A stretch of DNA of 64,000 nucleotides from Ovis canadensis. Its lineage: Eukaryota; Chordata; Mammalia; Artiodactyla; Bovidae. Positions 43,185 through 56,160 of the stretch are shown here, in pieces (within the stretch, counting starts at the first letter, position 1; every line of letters starts with the position of its first letter). The DNA is taken from contig NC_091254.1 of assembly GCF_042477335.2 (NCBI RefSeq), positions 95,631,501 to 95,695,500 on the forward strand. Reading direction: 5' to 3'. The position numbers were made by a program, and so were the translations under genes. The notes below the pieces were generated by a model. The model ran no database searches and was not told the DNA's origin. It saw only the letters and a program-made list of their open reading frames with translations.

Positions 43185-44661
43185 ACAGTTATATGTTCCA
43201 CCACGAAAGGATTTTTGCCCTGAGTTAGGAAAGATGTAAGCTGTCTGGGAAAAAACCCCGTTTTAAGATGTGAGTACCAGTGGAAACTTCAGAAGGTAAA
43301 CTTCACAGCAAGTTCAGTTATAAAATAACTCAAGAGTAACTTCAACTTATTTTATATTTAATCTCACAGTAAAAACTAATGTCTGTCTTCCTCACGACCT
43401 TCTTATCGAGGAATGTAGGGCTTCTGGTCCTAATCTAGAGGTGTCCCCTGCCCTCCCTCCACCCCCACCTTGAGAAACGGCACAGCTGAAAGTCTTCTGA
43501 CCTGATGACACCTTATTATTGGCCATGAACTCTGAAATAAAGCCTCAAGATTAATACTCTGATTTCTGCTGCAACAGCTAGTCACCAACAAGCTTTAAAA
43601 AGCTTAGTGGCTGACTTTGAAATACAACAAGAAAGTGCTAATATTTGGGAGTAAAATCTACTTCTACTTCCGGAGACAGTTTTGCAATTATTCTTACTGT
43701 TGATTTGAATGTATTGGAAATTGTTAACTGGGAGAAGGTAAAAATAAATTGCGAACCTCATTCTACTTAATTTTTCTTTGCATCTCTCAATCAGCAGCAT
43801 CTAATGCCACCACAATCATAGTATGACTGTACTAAATGGATGAAATTGCACTTAATCATTTACAGAGAAAAAATAACATTGTTATATCTAAGCTTTTAGT
43901 GCCCAGACTTTTTCCCCCCTTGACTCAGAGAAAAACTAGATTTTATCAAATCAAAAATTATCAGAAGAGTATCTCTATCTAGTTAGAAAGGAAGGTTCAT
44001 AAAGATACATGGGCATTTTATAGCCTGCTTTTAAAAGCTTTTGCTTCTGGGATCTAATTGCACTGAGCAAGTGTATTGAAATCTCTAGCTTGTTCCCCCA
44101 GGGCCTGATTTTAAGTGGGTGGAGATCACGGCTCAGCGGAGGAGGGGGGGAAATACCCTGAGTTCATATTGCCTAAAAGTTCTCTTCACGTTTGAAAACT
44201 GCTCCGCAAACATCTGTACCTGCCCGTGTATTTGTACGTGGACTTAACTGCAGTTTCTCCCTAGCTGCAGGCAGGCAATGTGCTGGTGATCTGAGTAAGA
44301 GAGGAGAACCAGTGGGCAAGGCATACTGCATTTCTGGCTGTGTTTTTGGACTGTGCCCACGGAGAGGAAGTCCTATCACATTCTAATGTGTCTTCACTTG
44401 GTGGTTATGGCTCTGCACCCGGGGGAGGGTGAGCTGGAGTCCTGGGTCTCGGCTGTTTTTATTTCAGTCTTCCACCTCGGTAAGTGGATGGAGCATTAAC
44501 TGCTGGCTGAGTGCCGACGTACACTTGGGTCCATCCCATGCACAGAGAGGTCAGCACCAAGAAATTCTATAGAGTGGGCACCTCCCGACGAAGCACATCT
44601 GTCATTCTTAAGTTATGATGGAAAGAGTGAAACATCGAGATATCCTATGCAGGGCATTTCA

Positions 44662-44797
44662 TACTATTTTATTTATTTATTTTCATGCCCACACCTCTCA
44701 GCTTGTGGGATCTTAGTTCCTTGACCAGGGATCAAACCTTCGCCCCTGCATTGGAGGCACAAAGTCTTAGCCACTGAACCGCCAGGGAAGTCCCTAG
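44662..44797 (-). repeat. CHR-type SINE
   Basis: Antisense copy ending in GAACCGCCAGGGAAGTCCC. Confidence 0.9.
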
Positions 44798-46192
44798 ACC
44801 ATTTTAAAATGTAGCTTACTGGGATGGGGCTGGGATGGAGTCGGGGGGAGGAGGGGGTTGATGGACATCCCCAAAGCAAATCCTTTTCTCATCAGAGAGA
44901 TGCACCAAAGAGAGACAGATAATAAGCATACAGGGTCAGGAAATCAGAGTTCAGTTTTCTAGTAAGAATAAAAACTCTGTGTCCATATAAAACTGCACAA
45001 GACATAATTTGCTCTTATTTGGTTATGAAACAAAGAGCATTTTGTGAAAATCCTCTATCAACATCAGCTTCCTGGCACTGTCCGAGTCCGCCGTGTCATC
45101 TGATGCTGGCCATGCTAAGTGTGGTTTCTTCGAGCAGCCCTTATACACACGGGTCTCCTGAAACTCAGCTCAAGAACTGGAAGGACTTGAAGCCTATTAC
45201 CCAGCACACTGAGGAACTAAAAGAAGCAAAACCAAGTGAGAAACTTGGAAAGTAAAGCGATGTCACTAAAATGCATGTGGCATGTGGATGGGGTTACTGT
45301 TTCCTTCCAGAGGGTTGCTATATAAGTTGAAAACCAGAAGCCTGAGAAAAATGGAATTACTTAATACGAACATACAACCCAGGGAGCTAAGATCTACCTA
45401 TTTCGCACCCTGACATGAATTCATATTCAAAACATACCATGCATATTCAAAACATATATTAAAGACACAGGGATTCAGTTTCTAGCACTCAGTGTAGTTT
45501 AATGCCCTGGGTATTATAGTTATCCTCTAATATGCCAACTTCGAAGAAAAGTTCTAAACATGGAAATGCTAACAATCACTAAATGCCAAAAGGAACTTGC
45601 CCTTTGCTTTAATTAATAAAAACTTTTGAAACAAAAACATCTGTATAATGTGTCAAAAGGAGGATGAAAAAAAATCACTTCTAACTTCTTCTTTTTTATA
45701 TGCTTTCCTCTGTGGTTTTATAGTTAAAGAAGTGGCAAATACACCACCATGGTTTTCCAAGGTCCTCACTATTTTTGCTTGGTGCAGTATCAAAAAAAGT
45801 TCAGCATTAATTCAAATCCCAGAATGCCTGATCTTAGAACTAAAGATTTATAGATACTTCTAAAAGTCTGGATTTGAAGGAAGAAAAATACAAAGGAAGA
45901 CACAGGATGTGTGCATTTTTCACCCAAGGAAACATTGTTTCAGTTATGATGGGAAGAGTCACTTGAACTTAACCCCACATCATTCTGGCTGTGTTTTGAC
46001 ATTTTAAAGCAGTAAATCAGGCATTTGGAGGTAATAACTGGCTTAGCCCCAGTGACTTCTATACAACACATTTAGTTAGTTTCTCCACTAGACAGAATGA
46101 TTTGGAAAAATGAATTAAAAACCAAAGTCACAATTTAGCCCCTCCTCCCATATTAAACTACAAGTAAAGATACAAGTAAAGATACCTACTTC

Positions 46193-46412
46193 TCACGTAG
46201 CACTAGTGGTGAAGAACCTCCTGGCAATGCAGGAGACATGAGACGTGGGTTTGATCCCTGGGTCAGGAAGATCCCTTGGAGAAGGAAATGGCAACCCACT
46301 CCAGTATTCTTGCCTGGGAAATCCCATGGACAGAGGAACCTAGCGGGCTACAGTCCATGGGGTCTCAAAGAGTCGGACACGACTGAAGCAACTTAGCATG
46401 CATGTAGCAACA
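46193..46412 (+). repeat. Bov-tA SINE
   Basis: Plus copy with a degraded head (TCTCACGTAGCACTAGTGG) and a complete body. Confidence 0.92.
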
Positions 46413-47512
46413 GAGATATGGGTATCCAGTATAAATGAATGCTCTTTAATAAAATGATATAATTTTATTTTCCCAATTTTAAATGTTCACCATGAACAGT
46501 GATAGGATATTCTACTGACAACTCAGTAATGAGAGTTTTGAAAAATGTTTAACAACCTTGAAACAGTTTAGTCAACTGCTTCTGCTTGTGTGTTCACTAG
46601 AAGATTGTATGACGTATTACTTTTCCAATATTACTCTTTTGGGAAAGAGGGACAATGCAAAGATACCACTTAGAACTGAGTCTGCAGGCGCCAACATATG
46701 TTATTATTTCTCCTACTTCATAGGAGACTTGGATGTTGAGAGAATTCAGCCAATCGAGAGAACCGTAATAATCAAAAATAATAAATACGACCCTCAGAGC
46801 ATAAGCGATTTCATCACAGCTTACTCATAAAACCCCTTCACCATGAGGAAGTATATACAAAGTCCAAGGTGGGGACAATCACTGAAGATGCTAAAAGCCG
46901 AAGTCACCTTTGGTGAGACAGCCCTGAACAGTCGCTGACTACACATAAAACCAGAGCAGAAAAAATGGGAAAAGGAGAAGAAGTGAATGTGTGTGTGTAA
47001 GTGTGGGCACACATCGCAGGTAGATGTCGATGACAGAAATACCTCCCAGGCTCAACAGCTGCTCTGACATTTCGCTGAGAAAGATCAAACAGTCCTGGAA
47101 ATAAATCACCGGTCCCCTCTTTTTACAAGAGGCAGGCTTAAACACATGGGGTCCTTTATGAGTGGCTTACTTTATTTTCCTCAAAATATGGCTTGCAACA
47201 CCTTGATTTGTTGATTTTTCATAAATTCTGTTGTGGGAAAACATTCCTTTCAGAGTCTAAAATTTTATTGCTACAAGTGATAATGATGTATGCGGGTAGG
47301 ATCTCTCTCACTAGGCAAAACAAAAATTTCAACAAGATTTTTTAAAAAGTAGAAAAAGCTTTGCATCAAGTGTGCTTTAAGAGAGTGTCACAATGATTTA
47401 GAATTGAGAGAATGTGATCATTAACAGTAAAAGAACCTTCCACACACGACTGTCAACCTTAATATGGGCCAAAATCTACTTCAAAAGAGGAATGACATTT
47501 TAAAAATAGGGT

Positions 47513-47592
47513 GCCAACTGCCTGGTGGCCTAGTGGCTAGTTAGGATTGCAGATTTTCATTGTGACGGCTGTGGTTCAGAAAAAATTAGGGG
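47513..47592 (+). repeat. CHR-type SINE fragment
   Basis: CTGCCTGGTGGCCTAGTGGC followed by a decayed tRNA-derived part. Confidence 0.55.
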
Positions 47593-48454
47593 GCCAGATG
47601 ATCACGTCGATAGAATGACCAAACTCACATTAAAAAAAGAATGAGGTCAGAGTTCTAAAGATAAAACATAATGCCCTATTGTCTATATTAGCTTTACTTT
47701 GGCATTCTGATTTTTTTTTTTTTAATAAAAATGAGATTTCCAAGTCAAGAGAGAGTGATAACATCTAATAAAAACATTTTGGCCACGAAGAAGCATGTGT
47801 TTGGGCAAATTATTTCCAGCACACAATTTCTAGCCCACTCCTGAGTGTTTAACGGTCTTCATCATTAAAATATCTTTGTGGAGATGTGGAAACCTCTAGA
47901 TAGTGAAGGGTCAGAGTAAAAAGTTCATGGTGGGGCGGGCACAGCCCACAAGCCTCCTGCTCGTCCCTAATCACAGGCAATGATATTAATGACCCAGTAA
48001 TTGGGAGACCGCGGCACTGAAGTGGAAAACTTCCATCTGAGGCAGAGTTCATCTCTGGGTGGTAGGGCTTCACCAGAGACTGAATTAATGCTTGCTGACA
48101 GTTTAGAACATAACACTGCAGATGAGAAAATGCATGATAGCTCAGACGGACATGATGTTATTTGCTTTGACCGCCTAGAGACCAGCAGGAACCCTGATAA
48201 AGTGCTCTGTCTGAATCTGCCCTACACGTGAACCTAATTCCATTCAGGGGACACGTCCTAGACTCCAAGAAGCCACATTTTCCACATGTTTGCGTCAATA
48301 AAAGAACACCTGCAGCTCCTGGTTTAACATCAGGAATGATGAAACTGGGTTACTCCACCAAGGCAAAAAGCCGTTTGCAAAGTGGGACGGTCTTTAACGA
48401 CACACAGCCTGGCTCCTCTGAGAAGAGATCAACTGCGCTCCTGCCAGAGGTTCT

Positions 48455-48700
48455 GCCTGCCCACCCACCCATCCAGCCCTCCCTCCCTCCACCCACCCAT
48501 CCAGCCCTCCCTCCCTCCATCCACCGATCCACCCCTCCCCCCATCCACCCATCCATCCAGCCATTCCTCCATCCACCCATCCATTCCTCCACCCCTCCGT
48601 CCCTCCTCCATCCATCCATCCCTTGCTCCATCCACCCATCTACCCATCCTTCCATCCATTCCTCCATCCCTCTCTCCATCCATCCCTCCATCCACACAAA
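48455..48700. repeat. (TCCA/TCCC)n minisatellite
   Basis: About 245 bp is almost only C, T and A in 4-bp steps, with a longer unit (CACCCATCCAGCCCTCCCTC) repeated twice near 48463-48520. The absence of stops in several frames is a by-product of the repeat. Confidence 0.95.
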
Positions 48701-49242
48701 CTGTACGCTTGTACTTGGCTAAGAAAATCTGAAGTCTCTTATTACCTCTTTTGTACACTTGAGAGATTTTTCATTATTTTTAATCTTACTATTAGCCACT
48801 TCTCACTGACAGGCAAAGCACACTGAACCCTTGAACATGAGGGTTAGAGGCCCCAACCCCCAAGCAGTCGGGAATCTGAGTCTAGTTTACGGTGGGCTCT
48901 CCACACCCGTGCTTCTTCCATATCCTCGAATTCAACCAACAGCAGTTCCTAAGGCGCTGAAATAGTTACTACAGAAAAAATCTGCACGGAAGTGGATCCA
49001 ACCAGTTCAGTCCGTGCCGTTTAAGGGTCAACTGTACTTGATAAAACACAAAGCTCCGTCTTGCTGGAGAAGTGGAATTGACTGACAGTAGCTCTAAAGA
49101 GAGAAATGAAAATTCAGAAGATCTGATAAATTGCCACTACAACCACTGTTAACCAATGGCCCTTTCTACTTTCCTACTGCTCTATAGCATTTTCGCAGGG
49201 CAATTTCAGGGCATATGACTGAAGTTAGCCATCACTGTGATC

Positions 49243-49446
49243 ACGCTTAGTCGCTCAGCTGTGTATGACTCTTAAGGATTTCATGGACTATAGCCGCCAG
49301 GCTCCTCTGTCCATGGGGATTCTCCAGGCGAAAATAGGGAGTGGGTAGCCATTCCCTTCTCCAAGGATCTTCCCAACGCAGGGATGGAACCCGGGTCTCC
49401 TGCACTGCAGGCAGATTCTTTACCATCGGAGCCACCAGGGAAGCCT
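49243..49446 (-). repeat. Bov-tA SINE
   Basis: Antisense copy ending in GAGCCACCAGGGAAGCC. Confidence 0.92.
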
Positions 49447-51364
49447 GAGGGTACTTATACATTTACACAACACAGGCCAGCACCTCTGGTCCAACACGTC
49501 TGATCCAAGCAGAGGTTCCTGGGTATCCGTGGTGAGCACCCATGCTTGGGGGCCTGGGTATCCATGCCTGCTACTGCCATGCATGCACTCTGTATGAATA
49601 TATGCTGTCTCTGCTGCCACCATGTATGTGACATGTGTGTCCCAGTATGTAGGGCGCTCTGGCTGTAGACTGTCTTTCCTCTCCATCTGTACACAGGTAT
49701 GTGCCTGACAACCCCAAGGAGCACCGGCAGCATCTAATGATGCTGGGCTAAGGGTCTGAAAACCTTGGTCTCAGTTTTGCCCCTGACACCCCATGCCCGT
49801 GTGAACTGTACTAACCTACTCACACATCCTAAGTTTCTGTTTTCTCACGGTGATAAAAATTCCTCTGTCACCTGTGTTTTGAGACTGCACAGTGACACAG
49901 AGGATGTGAGGCCATAACACTTTCTTGTAAGTGATCAAACACCCAGAGCCTGAGGTTTCAATCTGTCAGGAACACACCCAGGACTCTTAAGAATGATATA
50001 AATAAGTTCTTGCCAAGTAATCTTTTCATGTCTGTCTAATGCTTCCTGGCTATTTCTTGAAGTACTTTATTTTGCTTTAAATTTTGATTTTCATGATAAA
50101 TATTTAAAGGCTATTAAGAAAGAAACGCGTCCTCATGCTTCCACAAAGTCTCCAGGACTGTTCAATTATTTACAAGTCTAAGTAAACTTTGCAAAAGCTA
50201 TAAATACAGGTGCTAGGGAAATTAAGGTTTAATTTATGAAACAGTAATGGCAGTTTTATTCTGAGCAATTCCTAAATAATTTTTTTTTCCAAGGAATTGC
50301 CTTCACGCCTCATGTACTCTTATTTCACATGAGAGGCTTTTAGTCTCTCCCCATTGCTTTAAGGACCAGAGTCATCTTGTCCGTTCATAGGTTATTCTGG
50401 GAAAAAGGAATGGTGCTCAGAGGACAATCTCTGTCTAGCTTTAAATAAGATAAGCTGTCACTACCGCCTAGGTGACGCCATTGAACATGAACAGAGTCTC
50501 AACCTACAATAGCCTAATCCTCCTAAACCCCAAGAGATACGGGATAAATACCCCAGTGGCCATGATTCCAGCAGACCTGCAAACCAGGCATTTCCCAGCA
50601 CAAGCTCCAGTGGAGCAGAAGTTAAGATTTTATTCCTGAAATTACAAAGAATTTAAGCTTTATTCATATTAAATTGAACAAGGAGTCTTACTGATGTACT
50701 CCACAAGAGCGCTTCCAACACGGTCATAAAAGGATTTTATGTTACGCTAAAAATAACAGAAATGATGCTTCTCATGGTCAGACCAGTGAAAGGAAGTATG
50801 GTCTCAGTTCATCTCAGTGACGAGGCAACCGAGACGCCTACATTTTCTCTAGAAGAACATGGATACCACGTTGGGATGCTGTGGAAATGACCAATAAAAA
50901 CACAGCATCTCCTTTGTGTAACAGGGAATAGAGAAACGGACCTGGCAAGGCTGGTGAGATGCTAAGTGGGAGATGATTATACGTGTAGAAGACTCCGCCC
51001 AGTCTGTCTCTTTTGGGTCTTACAGAGGATCTGCTAACAAGCTTGGGCAATTCCTCCAACAAAAAGATCCATAAATGCATGTTTCTCAGTAAGGAAAGCC
51101 CAAGGACAAAAGAACTTTTATAACACTCCAAGAAGACAAAAAAAAAAAAAAAAAAAGGGAAGGTCTTATAATTAAGTTATGCAGCATTACTGAAACTTGT
51201 AAATTCTCCGGAGTTTCATTTTGGGGATGGTATTTCAAACAAATGACACTTTTGGAGCGCATCCTCCCTGCCTGCCAGCTCGCAGGAGCGCACAGGCTTG
51301 CCTTTAACCTCCTGCCTCTTGCATCCCTCCACCCTCTGCCTCTCTCCAAAGAGACCCCCAGCTG

Positions 51365-51520
51365 TGCTTACTCAGGGCACCATGGTAAGCACTTCACATA
51401 CAGCGCCCCACTTCAAGGCACATCATCCTCAGCTGACAGACAGGGGCCTGAGGCAGGGACTGGTTCAGTTCCTTGTTGAAGGGCATTCGAGAACCCAGCT
51501 ATGCCTGACTCCAAGCTCCC
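51365..51520 (+). repeat. MIR SINE
   Basis: GGTAAGCACTTCACATACAG, TCCTCAGCTGACAGACAGG and GAGAACCCAGCTATG follow the MIR order. Confidence 0.7.
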
Positions 51521-51529
51521 AACTGGGTT

Positions 51530-51712
51530 TTCCCAGGGGGCTCAGTGGTCAAAAACCCGCCTGCCAAGGCAGGAGATGCAGGTTCAATCCCTGGATCAGG
51601 AGGATCCCCCAGGAGAAGGAAATGGAAACCCGCTCCAGTATCCTTGTCTGGAGAATCCCATAGACAGAGGAGCCTGGAGGACTACAGTCCACGAGGCTGC
51701 AAAGAGTCGATG
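51530..51712 (+). repeat. Bov-tA SINE
   Basis: Plus copy from GTTTTCCCAGGGGGCTCAG to GCAAAGAGTCGATGAGC. Confidence 0.9.
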
Positions 51713-51735
51713 AGCATTCCACGATGCAGCCAATC

Positions 51736-51799
51736 AGTTCAGTTCAGTCGCTCAGTCGTGTCCAACTCTTTGCGACCCCATGGACTGCCGCACGCCAGT
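51736..51799 (-). mobile_element. BovB 3' terminal stub with target duplication
   Basis: About 64 bp of the BovB 3' end in antisense (CAGTTCAGTTCAGTCGCTCA). ATGCAGCCAA on the left and ATGAAGCCAG on the right look like a diverged target duplication. Confidence 0.8.
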
Positions 51800-52139
51800 C
51801 TATGAAGCCAGCAGTTCTAAGTTAAAAATAAAAATGCATTTAATTCTTGAGTTTATACGCAAGGCAATTCTATGCCAGGTATCAGACCTAAATCCCTGCC
51901 CCAAAGTCGGATAAGTGACAGGCTCATACTGCCATGCTCTTGAACTTGATGATGTTCCGTGAGGGAAATACAGCTTTTGCCACCTTTATCATGTAAACAA
52001 CTTATCAAATAAAGCCTATAATCAACTGCAGAGACCACGCACATATTCTAAAATAAATCTATGTGTAGGACATCTGAAACCTCCCATAATGATTTCGCTA
52101 GGGAAAGGGCTTATAGTACATTCAGCATATTTTATTTTT

Positions 52140-52276
52140 CATTTCTGTATATATATTTTTAATCTTTTGGCCACACCACTAAGCAGGTGGGATCTTAGTT
52201 CCCCGACCAGGGATGGAACCTGCACCCCCTCCACTGGCAGCACAAAATCTAACCACTGGACCACCAGGGAAGTCTC
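52140..52276 (-). repeat. CHR-type SINE
   Basis: Antisense copy ending in GGACCACCAGGGAAGTC. Confidence 0.9.
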
Positions 52277-53289
52277 TATTCAGTATAATTAGTGCCACTT
52301 GCTACACTTAACTCCCAGAAACAAGAAAACCAAAAACCAACAAGAAAAACAAACAGGAAAAAGAAAACAGTCCACAAAACTACAGGAAATGGAATCTGCT
52401 GTTCTGTTTTGATTCTTTAAGAATGGTGTTTCCTTATATTTGTGTGCAAACATTTTAATTTATTTTGCAATTTTGCTCAGAAGTGGAGCTTCTGCCTAAA
52501 AAATAGCAAAGCTGACTGAGGAGCTTTCCAATTTTATATGCTCTGATAACATTTTAAAAAAATTTGCTTTGGAGAATGAAACCCATGATGGGCCTATAAA
52601 ATGGTGACTCATTCAAATTCATTCAGCGTTTCTCAAGGAAGACTTTCCCGAGGGGTGGCTTTCCGAAGGACCACTGTGAACACAGCGGGGTGGAGTTACA
52701 GAACAGCATTTAATCAATCAAACGATCGTTAGAAATGATGTCTTTTAAACTGTTCCACAAATCCACATCTTGGCTATGGATCTGCGGTAAAAGAACGTAC
52801 CAACCACACAAGGGTAAATTGGGAGGTGCCCTGAGCGGGCGGCGTTCTTCCTAACAGCTGGGCTGTGGGCATGGTTCACTTAGAAATTATCCACACAAGG
52901 GCATTCATTGTCACCGTCTCTGACTCACAGGTTTTTGGTAGTGTGATGAAAACCTCTTTGCAGGTATTTTGCAAGATTTTACGCTGTGGCTGGCTGACCA
53001 ACCCAAGGGACCTTCGTGAGGGTTAATATGGCAAAAGGCCTCCACACCAAAACTGCTGATTCATTCAGCTCTGAATTATTAATCCCCCCCCTTTTTTTTT
53101 TAACTTTTCAAATCCTTCAGCCATTTATTTATTCTCTTTTCATGAATAACTATTGATAAAAAATAAAAACAAATACATAAATAAATAACTCTTAAGCACC
53201 AACTATGCAGCCCATACTGTGCTTAGGTCTAGAAATACCCCGGTTAACAAAAGCTGAATCATTGCTGTGGAAGGCAGAGAGAATACAAA

Positions 53290-53503
53290 GTGAAAGTGTT
53301 AAGTCGTTCAGCTGAGTCCGGCTCTTTCCGACCCCATGGACTGTGGCCCACCAGGCTCCTCTGTCCATGGGATTTCCCAGGCAAGAGTACTGGAGTGCGT
53401 TGCCATTCCCTTTTTCGGGGGATCTTCCCGACCCAGGGATGGAATCCCAGTTTCCTGCACTGTAGGCAGACTCTTTACCATCTGAGTCACCAGGGAGGCC
53501 CCA
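53290..53503 (-). repeat. Bov-tA SINE
   Basis: Antisense copy from GTGAAAGTGTTAAGTCG to GTCACCAGGGAGGCCCC. Confidence 0.93.
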
Positions 53504-54394
53504 GAGATAATGCAAGTGAGTTATTAAACGATTCCAAAGAAATCAGTGACAATGACTCCCAATTTGATATCTGGAAGCAAGCAAATCCTTCTGGGTTATC
53601 ACTTCTAAAACGAAATTGGAAACCAAGCATAAATTTGACACAAATAAGGCTGAGGACACAGTTAGGAATGCTTGCCTAGTATTCACTGGAGTGTTTTTCT
53701 GAGACTGGGCTTCCTTTGACAAGGGGTCACTTCAGAACAGATAATTATTTTATAAACTTTTTTAAAAAAATGTAAAGACATGATTTAAAAAAATAGACCT
53801 GTAGCTTATATAAAATGTTTGTCTTTGAGGCAATTAAGAATCAGAATGTAATAAAAACCAGACCAAACGGCTGCAATATATCCTCACCTTTGGAAGATTT
53901 AAGATTAGGAGATTTTATTATGCAAATTAAACCCAAGGTTAATGACTGACCCAGGTCACCTGAAAAAGTCAGTTCCCAACATGATGAAAACCCGGATATA
54001 TCATTTTGCCCCACACCAAAGCAAATAATCATCTAGGAGAAAACAAATTAGGATGAACACCTGTCACGTCCTTTCTTAGGGGAACTCAGCAGATACTTGG
54101 CAGGTTTAAAAATACATTCTCAATCAAAAGTTAATATTGACTTCTAAAACTTAAAAAAAAAATGTGATGCCTGTATTACAAACCTGTTAATCCTACAAAT
54201 CAGTGTCTTTAAAGAGTTTACAGTGGATCCTGCCCATTCAGCTGGAGAAGAGCCACCCTGACAAGGGACGCTGGACCAGATGAACACATCCAACCATAAA
54301 TGGTTTGGAACTGGAGACTTCCACCATTAGCCAGAATACGAACAATAATAATAATGAAGGCCGTTTCCTACAGAAGACATCAAACTTCAAAGAA

Positions 54395-54470
54395 ATAAAG
54401 TAAGTTTCTCATTAAGCTTAGGCAGCAGGACTAGAACCCAGGTCTCAGGGCTCCTGGCATCAGTTCGCCT
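54395..54470 (+). repeat. MIR SINE 3' fragment
   Basis: GCAGCAGGACTAGAACCCAG, then GTCTCAGGGCTCC, resemble the MIR 3' part. Confidence 0.45.
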
Positions 54471-54626
54471 AGGGAATGACCCAACACCAATTCCAATTCA
54501 GTCTACTGGCAACTCGGACTGTTCTCTGGGGGTTATAAACAACTGCTCCCAAGTGTCACTTCCCTTCTTCCTACCCGTGGAAGGAAACCAGGATACAGTA
54601 ATGATGCTGACTGGACTAATACTCTA

Positions 54627-54890
54627 GCTGCTGCTGCTAAGTCGCTTCAGTCGTGTCCGACTCTGTGCGACCCCATAGATGGCAGCCCACCAGGCTCCGC
54701 CGTCCCTGGGATTCTCCAGGCAAGAACACTGGAGTGGGTTGCCACTGCCTTCTCCAATGTGTGAAAGTGAAGTTGCTCAGTTGTGTCCGACCCTCAGGGA
54801 CCCCAGGGACTGCAGCCTTCCAGGCTCCTCCATCCATGGGATTTTCCAGGCAAGAGTACTGGAGTGGGGTGCCATTGCCTTCTCCGGAAG
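54627..54890 (-). repeat. Bov-A2 SINE
   Basis: Antisense copy with (CTG)4 tail at 54630-54641, two Bov-A bodies and the GTGAAAGTGAAGTTGC linker. Confidence 0.93.
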
Positions 54891-54970
54891 GTGCAGCCCG
54901 ACAATGTATAGTACCTGAGTTTAACTCCAAATCTTTGCATCCAGCTAGAAGGTGCCTACTAGCATTGTCA

Positions 54971-55148
54971 GGCTTCCCTGGTGGCTCAGAGGTAAAGAAT
55001 CCGCCTGCAGTAGATCCCTCGGAGAAAGAAGCAGCAACCCACTCCAACAGTCCTGCCTGGGAAATTCCATGGACAGAGGAGCCTGGAGAGCTATAGTTCA
55101 TGGGGTTGCAAAAGAGCCAGACATGACTTAGTGACTAAACAACAACAA
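54971..55148 (+). repeat. Bov-tA SINE
   Basis: Plus copy from GGCTTCCCTGGTGGCTCAG to the ACAACAACAA tail, with a short internal deletion. Confidence 0.93.
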
Positions 55149-55994
55149 GAAATATTATTTTAAAAAGTCTTTTTTTTTAAAAGACACTGTTGGACTTCCA
55201 AAAGCTTAAGATTTCCATTTATTTTACCTAATGACTATTTTATATTTTCAAAGATTTCCCTCTTATTTCATACATATTACCACCCCATCTGCTTGTCCCA
55301 TCCCTCAAAAACACTTTTCCTTTCATTGTATGAGCACTCTGCTTTTAAATCTGTAATTCACCACTTTTCCTTTTTCTTTGTTACTTATTCTCCCTCAGCC
55401 ACTCTCTGTGCATCATGCTGGTTTAAAAATAGGCTTTCTGTCGCTGTGGCATTTCAGGTTCACAGCAAAGGACAAGGATTAGATGGTTATGACCGCCTTT
55501 GTTTTAATTACTAATGACTGTAATAAAAAAACAGAAAACAATATTGAGTACTTAATACGTAGTCAATGAATTGTTGATTTTACAGTTTCTCAACAGCAGT
55601 CAAGAGAGTTTCAGTCTGATCCCCCAGAGACGGTCTCCCAGTAGACAGCAGCTCAGCGCCCCTGACAAACTGGAGCCCACTATGACGAGTGGAGACTCCC
55701 AAAGAAACCAAGGAAGAGGACTGTGCTGCGCTGATGTGAACAGCTGTCCTAGGCACCCAGACTGGGCTCTGACATACCCTGGGCCTGGAACAACCCTAAC
55801 TCCTGCACCTAGTAGACGCAGCCTGCCTCACTGGATTTCACAGCCTCAGGAGTGAACAGCAGTAGCTCAGATAGAACCCAAAAGGAACACAGGATGTGTC
55901 AAATTAATTATATGGGGAGAAAAAAAAGAAATTCATCAAACAAACCTAACTTTATTCTTATTTTCCCAAATTTGGTTTCAGCCTGCCCGTGTAC

Positions 55995-56128
55995 GACAGT
56001 GGTTGCCTAGAACTCCATCCTTTGACCTACACGCTCCCTGAGGAATGGGTACCATTTTACCATCTTGCTCACTGCTGAACCCCCTAGCACTGATGCACAG
56101 TTTCTGGCACAGAGTAAATACTAAATGA
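55995..56128 (+). repeat. L2 LINE 3' end
   Basis: CTAGAACTCCATCC, GCTCACTGCTGAACCCCCTA and CTGGCACAGAGTAAATACTA follow the L2 3' consensus. Confidence 0.75.
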
Positions 56129-56160
56129 ATGGATGGATGGATGGATGGATGGATGGATGA
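56127..56160. repeat. (GGAT)n microsatellite
   Basis: About seven GGAT units follow the AATGAATG end of the L2. Confidence 0.95.

Noticed and set aside
48228..48758. Overlapping Pro/Ser/His- and Gly/Trp/Met-rich open frames on both strands
   Set aside because: They are translations of the TCCA/TCCC minisatellite, which lacks stop codons in several frames.
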